Positions 1 to 9,917 of a stretch of DNA of 54,500 bases are shown here, in pieces. Location: positions 1-54,500 of the forward strand of contig JAUZSK010000021.1 of assembly GCA_030949565.1 (NCBI GenBank), written 5' to 3'. Each line of letters starts with the position of its first letter. Position 1 is the stretch's first letter. The position numbers were made by a program, and so were the translations under genes. The notes under the pieces were generated by a model. The model saw only the letters and a program-made list of their open reading frames with translations, was not told the origin of the DNA and did no database searches. Source of the DNA: Enterobacterales bacterium. GTDB taxonomy: Bacteria > Pseudomonadota > Gammaproteobacteria > Enterobacterales > Kangiellaceae.

Positions 1-31
1 GTTAAAAGCCGCTTAGTAATTGCTAAGCGGC
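1..31 (-). terminator. Rho-independent terminator of the pullulanase unit
   Basis: A perfect 9-bp inverted repeat (GCCGCTTAG at 8-16, CTAAGCGGC at 23-31) with a 6-nt loop lies about 36 nt past the pullulanase stop. Read on the minus strand, the stem is followed by a short T run (positions 7-4). Confidence 0.75.
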
Positions 32-66
32 AACGGATTAACACACAACTTTAATTAAAATAATGA

Positions 67-3000
67 TTATGGTAACGCTGTAACCGTGAGGCCGGGGTTA
101 GCCGAATCAGGGCCACTGATCTCAAAACGGTAAAGGCCAGTAGCTGGAATAGTAACCGTCATATTAGCGCCAACCGCTGCTAATATCTTGGTGCTTCCGA
201 GTACAACAGCTTCTTCACCAGAAGTAGCGCCAAAGTCGACGGTTGACCAATCGCTAGAAGCTACTTTAAATTGATAAGCGCCAGCAGTCAGATTGAGGTC
301 AACCGAGTAGACTGAATTGCCGAGGTAAATCAGTTCGTCATTGGTCCCCCAGCCATTCATTTCACCACGAACGTAGATAGGCGTAGCACCGTACATTTGG
401 GTTTTATGAACGCCTAAGGTAACAGCGGTCAAATCAGATGCATCGAACAAGAAGGTAAACTCACCGGTTTCTAAAAAGTCCATTAACATATTGGCTGATG
501 CCACCGCTAAACTTTCAGCAACACCTTCAAATACTGTTGGATCGGCTTCACCTGAACCATAGTCAACGGTACTCCAGTCTGCGGAAGCAATTTTAAACTC
601 CTGCACACCGATGGCGCCAATGTTAAAGATTGCGCTGTACTTACCACCACCAATATAGGTCAAGGGTGTTGTTGTACCCCAACCATTGAGACTACCTCTA
701 ACGTAGACGGTCGTACCAACGAAGGGTTCTTCGTTACGAATAGTAATAATCGGTGCTTCTGGAGCAAAGGCATTGAGTTCAAACACATAGGTTCCATCAA
801 CGCTAGGCGTAAATAGTAGATTTCCCGAAGCTCTCGCTAGTGTTTTTGCAACACCCTCAGTCACAGCCGCAGTCGGCGATCCAAAATCAACCGTACTCCA
901 ATCCGACGAGGCCACTTTAAAGTTATAGCTTGTGGCGGCCACTAAAGGTATAGCCACTTGATACACCCCATTGCCTTTATAAGTCATGCTATCAACAGCA
1001 CCCCAACCATTCATATCACCGCGGATATAAACCACGGTGTTACCGTAAGGAACAACGTCTGGCGCGCCAGATGTAGCGTAAGCCGATAGCCCTGCACCCT
1101 GAGTTGCACCCTGAGGTTTAACAAATACAGCGGTTGTATAAGCCGGTACAGTAAAGGTTCCGGTCACAGCTGCAACATCTTCACTAAAGCTTGCATTTTG
1201 CACAGCGCCATCGGCTGATGCCATCTGAATGGCATGCAGTTGAAATCCGCTAGCGGTAGAAACTGTATGGCTTTGCTCTGAAGAAGTACCATTAACCATA
1301 ACCACGATAGCATCATTGTTTGGATCAAGATCCACCAGACCAACACCATCATCCAGACTCATCACAATCACCCCAGGCGTTTGATTTGAGCCGATATTAT
1401 GGAAACCAACACGCTCTATAATATCGCTAGCGGTAGTAAGTCTAAACAGTTTGCTGGACTTTCTGATGGCTAAAAACTCTTGAAAAACTGCCGTAGAAAA
1501 CATCACTTCCGAGCCACTGATCTGAGTATTTGGGTTACTAGAAATATTAACAATCGTATTCCAGTTATTCTGGTTATCTTGCGCTAATGGTAAGCCAACA
1601 TTCCAATTACTGCCCATCATGCTAAAGTCAACGCGATTAAACCAATCACCAGAATCATAACTATTACGGTCCATTGATTTGGAACGAATTAGATCATTAC
1701 CCATCTGAACAAAAGGTACACCTTGACTCATCAGCGGAATAGCTGCGGCAACATTTTGTACCCTCACTCGGTCACTTAAGCTCATGGATATATCGAGACT
1801 GTACTGCAACTTGTCCCATAGAGTTTCATCATCGTGTTTGGATACATAATTAATGATATCCGCAGGATCAAGCGCATAGGCACTAGGATTAAAACTGCTA
1901 CCAGTACTTGCTATATCACCACTACTTTTTAGCACATAGTCCGCCAGCGTTCCCGCCATGCCTAAACGTAAGATGTCTAGATCATTGAGGTTAGCGTTGG
2001 GATTAAATGGAGCGGCATAGCGTACGCTATCTCTTAAGCGATCATTGAAAGTACCGATTTCTGTTCCTGCCATGTTAAATTGAGTCGCATTTTCAAAACC
2101 ACGACCATCTCTAGGCCAACCTTCACCGTAGAAATAGGTATCCACATCGACAGCTCTCACGGCTTCTCGCGCGGCAAGCATTTGAGATTTTGAACCAGCG
2201 CTCATAATATCAAAGCGGAAACCGTCAACATCATATTCATTAGCCCACTGAACCAAAGAGTCTGACATAAATTTATCCATCATTCGATGTTCTAAAGCGG
2301 TATCACTACAACAGGTGGTATTAAGCACACCACCCGTGATTAAGTCCCGACTTTGATAGTAGCCAGGAACCACTTTATCTAATACAGAATTGTCCCATAA
2401 ACCGGCAGAATTAGTATGGTTGTAAACCACATCCATATTCACTCGCAAACCAATTTCATGCAGAGCCATAATCGCTGAACGCAGTTCTAAAATACGTGCT
2501 TCGCCATCAGCATTTGAAGCATAAATACCTTCAGGAGCATTAAAATGCTTAGGATCATAACCCCAGTTAAAGGAATCATAACCTCGCATTGAATCGACTA
2601 AGGCTTGTGCATCAGTCGAAAAAGGTAAATAACTTTCTAATACCGATAACAGCGTGGCACTATTACTCTCAACACCACAAACTGGCGCATTGGCATTGAC
2701 CGCACAAAGATCAGCGACGGTATCCGTCATATCAACAATACTCGCGGGATCTTCATTAATGCTGGCGATATCATTCACTGGTAACATTTGAAAGTGAGTA
2801 AGACCATTGGCTGCCAAGTTAGCTAAATGACTCATTGGCGCCGAAGTCGTTTCTGTAAAGGCTAAATACTTGCCGCGATTAGCTGCTGTTGTACTTTGGT
2901 CATTGGCGCTAAAGTCACGAATATGACCTTCATAAATAACAGCGTCTTCTGGATCGGCGATGGTTGGAATAATCTGCGTATCCCATCCAGCAGGTTTTAA

Positions 3001-4374
3001 GTCCGCATCCATTAGATTAACAAATTGAGAATAATAACCATTAGTTGATAAACTGACCGAATAGGGATCGGTGACATCGACTGTCTCAATCGCTTTATTT
3101 TGAGAATGATAAACCGTCATGGTGTAATTAAAGAACTGCCGGTCAAGTGCTGAGGTTCCGCTAAAACTCCAAATACCCGTTGCAGGATCTTCGAGCATCT
3201 GTTCCGTGCTGACGAGATTCTTTGACCCATCATAAACATTCAACTTAACATCTTGCGCAGTCGGAGCCCAAAGATTAGCCGTGATATTACCACCGGCATA
3301 GACCACACCTAAGCTTGCTTCATCTGCATCATTGGCTCCCTTTGTATAAAGGTCATCCAGTACTTTTGCCGCTTGCACATAAGTTGCTAGATAGGCCTTA
3401 CCATCGATGTCATAAGCGGCAAGAACCAGCTCATCTTTCAATATGTTTTTTATCGCGTCAGTAGTTTCAGCAATTGAAAAAGCTAGCCAACCGGCGGTAA
3501 GAGGATAAGCCGCTTGTTGCTCCGGCGTTTGCGCGACCGCCTGAAGCACTACAGAAGTACCGTTGATGGTATCATTTAAATCAGCTTGTATGCCTGCCAC
3601 GTTTGAATGATGCAAACGCACTTCGACTAAATTATCCAAATCAAAACCGGTGATGTTCCATACGAAGGTATTGGTGTCAATCCAATGTGCTGCCGCATTT
3701 TCAATTTTAAGCGGCTGAGGCCCTAAATCGGTAATTGGATATTCAAGCGCGGTTGGATATCCAGAGATAACCCAGTTCATTCGGGTGAATGTTGGATCAT
3801 CCTGCACTAAATTCATCTGCTTATCACCACCGCCCATTTCCTTACCCGCATCATCGGTACCAACATGAATAATGAAATTACCACAAGCGGTATGATCCGT
3901 TTTGAGTGGAATAATCCAATAGGCACCGTAGTTAGGATCAATACCATCAAACACATGAGTTGAACCCCAAACTGAAGCATCATAAGGCGCGGCATATGAA
4001 TTACAGGTTGTATCATTCGAGGTATGTAAAACATAGCCAGTATATTGTGGGTCATTGGGTAGGTTAGTCGCACCACGATTAGCTCTGTTATAATAGAGTA
4101 TCGCTTCATCGGCCCCCGGGAATACACTTGGGGTCGGGGCATTAGGATCAGCGCCAACCTCACAGCCATCATTGAACTCATTAGGCACTAGAGGTGCCGG
4201 ACAAGAAATTGGTTCAGGCTGAATACACTGGGTACCTGCCACGTTAGGAATCATAGGAGCCGCACAGGTGAGTAAATCCTTACCGGGGCTAACTGATTCG
4301 CCAGAACATGCAACCATCACCAAAGCAATGAATACAACCGCTATAAAGTTTGTAAATTTTGAGTAACTAGCCAT
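67..4374 (-). CDS. Surface lipoprotein pullulanase (GH13, alpha-1,6-glucosidase type)
   Basis: Likely cleaves alpha-1,6 branches of starch or glycogen-type glucans at the outer membrane. The N-terminus is a lipoprotein signal with Cys23 and Ser at +2, consistent with outer-membrane sorting. Residues 37-71 hold two copies of a CxxPxxPN(x5)C mini-motif. A pullulanase-associated CBM41-like domain follows (about 88-210), then an N2-like region, a CBM48-like module (about 355-440) and the GH13 barrel. Catalytic residues visible are Asp722 (GFRFD), Glu751 (YGEGW) and His847-Asp848 (KHDDE). The 1435-residue length is at the long end for the family because three repeats of about 108 residues, starting near 1113, 1220 and 1331, are added at the C-terminus. 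A GGAG ribosome site lies 8 nt before the ATG. It lies 69 nt downstream of a TonB receptor on the same strand, so co-transcription is likely. Confidence 0.93.
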   Translation of the reverse strand: MASYSKFTNFIAVVFIALVMVACSGESVSPGKDLLTCAAPMIPNVAGTQCIQPEPISCPAPLVPNEFNDGCEVGADPNAPTPSVFPGADEAILYYNRANRGATNLPNDPQYTGYVLHTSNDTTCNSYAAPYDASVWGSTHVFDGIDPNYGAYWIIPLKTDHTACGNFIIHVGTDDAGKEMGGGDKQMNLVQDDPTFTRMNWVISGYPTALEYPITDLGPQPLKIENAAAHWIDTNTFVWNITGFDLDNLVEVRLHHSNVAGIQADLNDTINGTSVVLQAVAQTPEQQAAYPLTAGWLAFSIAETTDAIKNILKDELVLAAYDIDGKAYLATYVQAAKVLDDLYTKGANDADEASLGVVYAGGNITANLWAPTAQDVKLNVYDGSKNLVSTEQMLEDPATGIWSFSGTSALDRQFFNYTMTVYHSQNKAIETVDVTDPYSVSLSTNGYYSQFVNLMDADLKPAGWDTQIIPTIADPEDAVIYEGHIRDFSANDQSTTAANRGKYLAFTETTSAPMSHLANLAANGLTHFQMLPVNDIASINEDPASIVDMTDTVADLCAVNANAPVCGVESNSATLLSVLESYLPFSTDAQALVDSMRGYDSFNWGYDPKHFNAPEGIYASNADGEARILELRSAIMALHEIGLRVNMDVVYNHTNSAGLWDNSVLDKVVPGYYQSRDLITGGVLNTTCCSDTALEHRMMDKFMSDSLVQWANEYDVDGFRFDIMSAGSKSQMLAAREAVRAVDVDTYFYGEGWPRDGRGFENATQFNMAGTEIGTFNDRLRDSVRYAAPFNPNANLNDLDILRLGMAGTLADYVLKSSGDIASTGSSFNPSAYALDPADIINYVSKHDDETLWDKLQYSLDISMSLSDRVRVQNVAAAIPLMSQGVPFVQMGNDLIRSKSMDRNSYDSGDWFNRVDFSMMGSNWNVGLPLAQDNQNNWNTIVNISSNPNTQISGSEVMFSTAVFQEFLAIRKSSKLFRLTTASDIIERVGFHNIGSNQTPGVIVMSLDDGVGLVDLDPNNDAIVVMVNGTSSEQSHTVSTASGFQLHAIQMASADGAVQNASFSEDVAAVTGTFTVPAYTTAVFVKPQGATQGAGLSAYATSGAPDVVPYGNTVVYIRGDMNGWGAVDSMTYKGNGVYQVAIPLVAATSYNFKVASSDWSTVDFGSPTAAVTEGVAKTLARASGNLLFTPSVDGTYVFELNAFAPEAPIITIRNEEPFVGTTVYVRGSLNGWGTTTPLTYIGGGKYSAIFNIGAIGVQEFKIASADWSTVDYGSGEADPTVFEGVAESLAVASANMLMDFLETGEFTFLFDASDLTAVTLGVHKTQMYGATPIYVRGEMNGWGTNDELIYLGNSVYSVDLNLTAGAYQFKVASSDWSTVDFGATSGEEAVVLGSTKILAAVGANMTVTIPATGLYRFEISGPDSANPGLTVTALP
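76..1045 (-). repeat. Three tandem starch-binding-like repeats in the pullulanase C-terminus
   Basis: Each unit opens with a YVRG(D/S/E)MNGWG-like motif, continues through a FKVASSDWSTVDFG-like motif about 35 residues later and closes with a short beta-rich stretch. Spacing is about 107-111 residues. At DNA level the three copies have diverged, so they are old duplications. The fold is probably an Ig-like carbohydrate-binding module of the CBM20/48, SusE/F or CBM69 type. The exact family cannot be assigned by eye. Confidence 0.75.
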
Positions 4375-4443
4375 TAGATTAGCTCCGTTAGTAATGTTTT
4401 TATTTTTTCACTTAGTTTTTTAAATTTAAAATGATTCATTGTT

Positions 4444-7400
4444 TTACATCCGGTAATTAACACCTAAGAAATATTGGCGTCCGAAAAACTGAATGGTTCC
4501 GGTTTGTTGAGTTTGTCCAAAATAACTTTTGGTTGGCTCATCGGTTAAGTTGATGGCTTGAAACATCACGCTGAATCTATCATCGAATCGGTAAGATGCT
4601 TGATAATCAATCACCATTTCGCTATCAAAAAAGGTCCGCTGTTCATCTATTGCAAACTGAGAAGAAACAAACTTGGAACGATATCGAACATTTAGACGCG
4701 TATCAAAATTATCATAATTCCAAAACACCGCACCGTTGATAACATTTTTTGAAAGACCAGGAAAAGTGGTCTCAACTGTTGGACCACCTAAACTCGTCGT
4801 AGTTAAACCAACTATGGCATCTATTTTACTTTGAGTGTAAGCATAACTCGCCGATACACCCAAGCCACTCCATAAATCGGGCAGATTAGTAAACATTTGC
4901 GTATAAGCCAATTCGATACCTCTAAAATAACCTCCATTGGCATTATTAACAGCTGTCGTATAGTTACCGTTAATCGCTCTTAATGGTGGGAAATTATCAG
5001 GGTTATTTGGCTCATGACCTGGCACATATTCAGGTAAAATAACACCATGGGCGGCAAAATCGAAATCATTGATAGTAAACTCTTGAACAAAGTTTTTAAG
5101 ATCCTTTAGAAAAACGGCGACAACAAACGCGCCTTCGGTCTCGGTAAAATAGTATTCGTAAGATAAATCATACTGATTGGCTAAAAAGGGTTTCAAGTAA
5201 GGGCTATTGGTGCTACTTGCGTGATACTTACCAATACTTTCATCAAATCGTCCGCTAACACTTGATGCTAAACGATTAATAGGCGAACGTGCCATAACGC
5301 GTGCCGCTGCAAATCGAATTTGACTATTCTCACCTATTTCGAAATTTAAATTCAACTGAGGTAAGTAGTCAGTATATTCTATTCCTTCAATACCAGGAGC
5401 GTAATTGCTATTCACGAGTCCGGCTTCATCCACAATATTTTGTGCACCACGTAATGGGTCACCACCAACATCAACTAGGGTAGTTGCCGACTGTTTGGTA
5501 TTAACAATTCTTATTCCAACATTTCCTGTAAATGCAATATCAGAAACTTCTGAATCGAGATTAGCCACTAGATAGCCAGAGGTGACATCTTCCCATACGC
5601 TACCCGATTGCAATACAGACCAGGCAGATGAATTGTTAATGTTACCCAAATTATCGGCGCCCCAAGTCGTTAGTGGCTGAGGTACACCATTGGGAAACCA
5701 TGCATTTAACGCCGCATCATAGTCAATCGCTAGGTAACTTGGAAAGCCAGAAAAAGCACCACCAAAATTGACCACAGACGTCATCGCATCAGTTAAACGC
5801 AATGGCGGTTCAGTCGCAGCAAAGGCACTATCCGAACCATATTCAAATACCGAACGTCGATTGCTGTACTTGCGTTCTGAATATCGGAAGCCGGATTCAA
5901 TGGAGGTAAATAAGTCATCATTTCGAAACTCATAAATCCCGTCAAAACGAGCGGCATTGAGGGCGTCTTTGAATTGATAAGGATAAACACCATATTTGCT
6001 CAACATCACGCGATTTAAATCAGTAAAATTTTGATTAAAACCTAAATCGGGTAAATTAAGTCCATTCAAACGGTAAGAAATACTCACATTTTGATCAAAA
6101 ACAGGATTAGCAACGGTGGCGTCTTCTGCCACTAACGCCCACAACAAACCATTTCTAAAATCACTGGTCGCAGCAGAACGAGAAACATCGCCAACTAGGG
6201 TGAATTGGTCGGTCAGATTCCATTGAGCATTGAGACCAAAACTATCAGAATCATCCACTTTAACATTATTATCATTAACAATTTCAACCCGTGTATTACC
6301 GCCTATTCTGGCGCGACTTAAATCTGCACCAATCACTGAATTACCATTCAGAACAGGATTAGCAATATTGGCGGTTGAGGAATCAAACTTGACACGAAAA
6401 CCACGCGCAAATGCCTGCTCGTCAAATTTCGAAATAAAGGCATCCGCTTTTAATACAAAATCATTGTTAGGTGCCCATTCAACTGCAGCCACATAACCGT
6501 CACGAGTAGAAACGCCGCCTTTATGCTGCATTTCAAAGCCTTCACTTAAATATTCATTTTGCGGATTGGTGGCTGGACCATCGGTATCATTGGCTAAACC
6601 ATCGACATCTCGATTAACGTTATAGGCAAACCCGATAAATTGTGTTGCAACGCTAGGTTGATAGAGTCGAGCGAACCCTACCGAAATACCAATCGTGTCA
6701 TCGGCAAATTTTCCTTGATAAGCAGCGCTAATGCGATAACCATCGGACTCAGCGTCATAAATTTCATTCGCTCGGTCATTAAACATACCGCGAGCGTTTA
6801 GGGTAAAGCTTTGTTCCTTTTTCATAGACAAGGGGCTTGCGGTTTTTAAATCAACACTACCCGCAACACCACCTTCTATTAGCGAGGCTTTTTGCGATTT
6901 ATAAACCGTCGCACCGGAAATTAATTCAGACGGATATTGCGCAAATTCAACGCTTCGGCTACCGCTTGTAGACACCTGTTCACGGCCATTGAGGGTGGTG
7001 TGCACAAATATTCCGGATAAACCACGAATATTGATTTCGGAAGCCTTACCACCGGTTCGGATAGCTGCAACACCGGGTAATCGAGTGAGTGCATCGGCGA
7101 TTGACACATCAGGCAGTGAACCTAAATCATCAGCAGTAACCTGCTCGGTAACCGTATCGGCGGTGCGTTTTTCAGCAATTGAACGAATAAGACTGCCTTG
7201 ATAACCGGTGATCACTAACAGCTCGCCCTCATCTTCATCGGCATCTGTTTGATCGTCGGATTTTGATTGGACGCTACTCGATGCAACGATCTCAACATCA
7301 GTGGCAGCTTCACCAGTATCCGGCATTACAGCCTGTCTAGATGCATTTTTGGCGACTGTTACAACGCCTTTATTTGCTTGTGCGTCGGATAGCTCTTCAG

Positions 7401-7488
7401 CGATGACTGATTGTGCAGACATCCCTGCAGTAATCAGTGCGATCACCAGCAAGCTTGGTTTAAAAATATTCGACTTGGTTGTTGCCAT
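4444..7488 (-). CDS. TonB-dependent receptor 1 (maltodextrin locus)
   Basis: Outer-membrane gated beta-barrel that would import oligosaccharides using TonB energy. It has an N-terminal signal peptide ending near SVIAEE, an acidic linker, then a plug domain with the ITGYQGSL, DDLGSLPDVSIADALTRLPG and INIRG motifs. A barrel of roughly 800 residues ends in YFLGVNYRM. The 1014-residue length and plug motifs match the Xanthomonas/Caulobacter-type receptor family, used for complex carbohydrates in many marine and plant-associated bacteria. An AGGGGAG ribosome site precedes the ATG. It is the first gene of a unit with the pullulanase, and a LacI-type palindrome lies 157 nt upstream. The maltodextrin substrate is inferred from the neighbours only. 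Confidence 0.93.
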   Translation of the reverse strand: MATTKSNIFKPSLLVIALITAGMSAQSVIAEELSDAQANKGVVTVAKNASRQAVMPDTGEAATDVEIVASSSVQSKSDDQTDADEDEGELLVITGYQGSLIRSIAEKRTADTVTEQVTADDLGSLPDVSIADALTRLPGVAAIRTGGKASEINIRGLSGIFVHTTLNGREQVSTSGSRSVEFAQYPSELISGATVYKSQKASLIEGGVAGSVDLKTASPLSMKKEQSFTLNARGMFNDRANEIYDAESDGYRISAAYQGKFADDTIGISVGFARLYQPSVATQFIGFAYNVNRDVDGLANDTDGPATNPQNEYLSEGFEMQHKGGVSTRDGYVAAVEWAPNNDFVLKADAFISKFDEQAFARGFRVKFDSSTANIANPVLNGNSVIGADLSRARIGGNTRVEIVNDNNVKVDDSDSFGLNAQWNLTDQFTLVGDVSRSAATSDFRNGLLWALVAEDATVANPVFDQNVSISYRLNGLNLPDLGFNQNFTDLNRVMLSKYGVYPYQFKDALNAARFDGIYEFRNDDLFTSIESGFRYSERKYSNRRSVFEYGSDSAFAATEPPLRLTDAMTSVVNFGGAFSGFPSYLAIDYDAALNAWFPNGVPQPLTTWGADNLGNINNSSAWSVLQSGSVWEDVTSGYLVANLDSEVSDIAFTGNVGIRIVNTKQSATTLVDVGGDPLRGAQNIVDEAGLVNSNYAPGIEGIEYTDYLPQLNLNFEIGENSQIRFAAARVMARSPINRLASSVSGRFDESIGKYHASSTNSPYLKPFLANQYDLSYEYYFTETEGAFVVAVFLKDLKNFVQEFTINDFDFAAHGVILPEYVPGHEPNNPDNFPPLRAINGNYTTAVNNANGGYFRGIELAYTQMFTNLPDLWSGLGVSASYAYTQSKIDAIVGLTTTSLGGPTVETTFPGLSKNVINGAVFWNYDNFDTRLNVRYRSKFVSSQFAIDEQRTFFDSEMVIDYQASYRFDDRFSVMFQAINLTDEPTKSYFGQTQQTGTIQFFGRQYFLGVNYRM

Positions 7489-7644
7489 TTTATAACTCCC
7501 CTAACAGTGTTGATATTTTTATTTTTTAATAGTTCTAACTGGTATTTGCCTAATGGCAAATTACTCATATCCAAGTCAGCCGCTATCAGCTCTATTTCTA
7601 CTGGATACAATAATAATCATGACCGATAGCGAAACACAATTAAA

Positions 7645-7658
7645 TGCATACGTATTCA
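7645..7658. promoter_or_regulatory. LacI-family operator candidate, copy 1
   Basis: TGCATACGTATTCA, an imperfect palindrome centred on CG as is typical of LacI-family operators. It lies 157 nt upstream of TonB receptor 1. The same 14-mer recurs at 7861 and 14541, with a close variant at 16394. Confidence 0.72.
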
Positions 7659-7860
7659 TAACCGAGTCATGCAAAAAATAACTTAAATTGACCTTTCAAA
7701 ATAACATTTGAAAGTAGAAAAGGTTCAATTAGCGGCCACTCAGTGCTGCAGTGGTGCTTAAATTGTGGTTTCACTAGAGATCTAGCTTTATAACTGGGCA
7801 TCAATCGACACACGCAATTGATCTCTGTCGAAATAACTAGGTTAAGTTCTTACCCTGTTT

Positions 7861-7874
7861 TGCATACGTATTCA
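7861..7874. promoter_or_regulatory. LacI-family operator candidate, copy 2
   Basis: TGCATACGTATTCA, identical to copies 1 and 3. It lies 115 nt upstream of the GH13 gene starting at 7990 and upstream of a possible TATACT -10 box. Confidence 0.72.
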
Positions 7875-7989
7875 TAAGACCCTAAACTACGTTTTTACAA
7901 GCTACAAGCTGGTATACTTTTTTCTAGGTAAAATTATCCACCAACAACCTTGTCGATTTCTTCAAGGATATCGATTTTCAGAGGACCCT

Positions 7990-9912
7990 ATGCCAAACAA
8001 AATAATCCTGACTATGCTTTTTATTCTACTGATGGTTTATTATATATTGGATCAAGGGCAATCGCAGCAATCATCTATAAAATCATTAGGTTTAAATAAC
8101 AATAAAACGTCAATAGAATTTGTACCCGCTTGGGCCAAATCCGCAATTTGGTATCAGATTTTTCCCGAACGATTTAGAGACGGAGATCACGGTAACAATC
8201 CTACCATGCAAGATATACTTGGTGCCGACCCTGCAGAAAAACCGATGGTATGGCGGATTCACCCGTGGGGTAGTGATTGGTATCAACTACAAGATTATGA
8301 ACTACAAAATGCGGAGCCAGAACTATGGAAACATCTTTTGAGGAGGCGTTACGGGGGTGACCTCCAAGGGATCATTGATAAAATAGATTATCTTAAAGAC
8401 CTTGGCGTGAACGCAATCTATCTAAACCCAGTATTTGACTCTCCCTCCTTACATAAATACGACGCTGCTAGTTATCATCATATTGATCCGAATTTTGGAC
8501 CTAATCCAGCCGACGACCGGCTATTGATAGCAAAAGAAAATCCGCAGGACCCCAGAACCTGGGTTTGGACCAGTGCAGACAAGCTTATGTTAGAACTTAT
8601 AAATAAATTACATCAAAATAAAATAAAAGTTATATTTGATGGTGTTTTTAATCACATGGGAATTAGTAGTTTTGCGTTTAAAGACCTCGAACAAAAACAA
8701 CGGAATTCTGCCTACGCCAGTTGGTTTAATGTCATCAGTTTTAAAGACTCAAAAAAACAAACCAATTTTGAATATGAGGGATGGTATGGAGTGAAATCAT
8801 TACCCGTTTGGAAAGAAGATAAAAATGGATTAGTTGAGGGACCCAAGAACTACATTTTTAGTGCCACAAAACGTTGGATGAATCCTGACAACAAGGGAAC
8901 AGAATTCGGCATCGATGGTTGGAGATTAGATGTGGCTTTTGAAGTAAGCCATCTATTTTGGAAATCCTGGCGGAAACATGTTAAAAAAATTAATCCTGAC
9001 GCTTACCTAACTGCTGAAATAGTTGATGAACCCGAAAATGTGACCCCTTATTTTCAAGGTGACGAGTTTGACGGAGAGATGAATTACAACTTTGCCTTCG
9101 CACTAGCTGAATTTATGTTTAACCCAAAACCAACAAGAATAAGCGCTAGCCAGCTAGATACGAAGCTAGAGAAACTCCGAACTCTCTACCCAAAAGGCGT
9201 CTCTCAGGTCACCCAAAATTTATTTAATAGCCATGATTCTAATCGCTTAGGTTCGCATATAGTCAACCGAGGCATCGGAAACTTTAGGGACTGGAACAAC
9301 TATTTCACACTTTCAAAAGCGGCTGAAAACCCTAATTATAACGTAAGAAAACCTAATTTAAAGGAAATAGCACTTCAAAAATTATTCGTTATTTTTCAAA
9401 TGACTTATGTCGGTGCTCCAATGATTTACTACGGTGACGAAGTCGGAATGTGGGGTGGCAATGATCCAGATAGCCGTAAACCGATGCTCTGGTCAGATAT
9501 TTTTTACAAGGATGAGGTCTTTTTACCTAATGGTAACCGGCGAGAAGCCAGTTTAGTTGACAAAGTACAAGTCAATGACGATCTCTTAAAACACTATAAA
9601 AAAATGATCCATATTAGAAATACTTATCCCGTTTTACAATTTGGACAATATAAAACAATAGCAACTTATGACAAAAAAGGTGTGTTTATATTTAAACGCT
9701 ATGATGACACAGCCATAACAAAACACGTTATCATTGCGATCAATAATTCTAAAATTTCTGCCACTGTAAAAATCGATCGGCAGGATAATCATTGCTATCG
9801 CAATTTACTAGAGAGTAACATCTTAACCACTAAAACAAATCAATTCAACGTTACAATAAAACCAAAATGGGCTGTTATTTTGGTTCCTGCAACCAAAGGA
9901 TGTCATTATTGA
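7990..9912 (+). CDS. Membrane-anchored or exported GH13 alpha-amylase/cyclomaltodextrinase-like enzyme
   Basis: Predicted to hydrolyse alpha-1,4-glucosidic bonds in maltodextrins, probably in the periplasm. One hydrophobic N-terminal segment (about residues 5-20) has no lipobox, so it is an uncleaved anchor or a signal peptide. The GH13 barrel starts at AIWYQIFPERF. Conserved regions are DGVFNHMG, DGWRLD with nucleophile Asp314, acid/base Glu343 (LTAEIVDEPEN) and His415-Asp416 (NSHDSNR). The early insertion with IHPWGSDWY resembles cyclomaltodextrinase/neopullulanase-type enzymes, but no separate N-domain is obvious. An AGAGGA ribosome site supports the ATG. It is transcribed divergently from receptor 1, with an operator copy upstream. 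Subfamily and exact product are not certain. Confidence 0.9.
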   Translation: MPNKIILTMLFILLMVYYILDQGQSQQSSIKSLGLNNNKTSIEFVPAWAKSAIWYQIFPERFRDGDHGNNPTMQDILGADPAEKPMVWRIHPWGSDWYQLQDYELQNAEPELWKHLLRRRYGGDLQGIIDKIDYLKDLGVNAIYLNPVFDSPSLHKYDAASYHHIDPNFGPNPADDRLLIAKENPQDPRTWVWTSADKLMLELINKLHQNKIKVIFDGVFNHMGISSFAFKDLEQKQRNSAYASWFNVISFKDSKKQTNFEYEGWYGVKSLPVWKEDKNGLVEGPKNYIFSATKRWMNPDNKGTEFGIDGWRLDVAFEVSHLFWKSWRKHVKKINPDAYLTAEIVDEPENVTPYFQGDEFDGEMNYNFAFALAEFMFNPKPTRISASQLDTKLEKLRTLYPKGVSQVTQNLFNSHDSNRLGSHIVNRGIGNFRDWNNYFTLSKAAENPNYNVRKPNLKEIALQKLFVIFQMTYVGAPMIYYGDEVGMWGGNDPDSRKPMLWSDIFYKDEVFLPNGNRREASLVDKVQVNDDLLKHYKKMIHIRNTYPVLQFGQYKTIATYDKKGVFIFKRYDDTAITKHVIIAINNSKISATVKIDRQDNHCYRNLLESNILTTKTNQFNVTIKPKWAVILVPATKGCHY

Positions 9913-9917
9913 GCGCA

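Larger units (their letters stand above)
7489..7989. promoter_or_regulatory. Divergent promoter region of TonB receptor 1 and the GH13 enzyme
   Basis: This 501-nt gap separates two divergently transcribed genes and contains no convincing ORF. It carries two copies of the locus palindrome (7645-7658 and 7861-7874), each nearer to one of the two genes. A TATACT element at 7913-7918 could be a -10 box for the plus-strand gene, but I could not pair it with a clear -35. Confidence 0.7.

Noticed and set aside
1164..1352. Frame inside the pullulanase gene on the same strand
   Set aside because: It is a shifted shadow of the GH13 C-domain with no start site or family motif.
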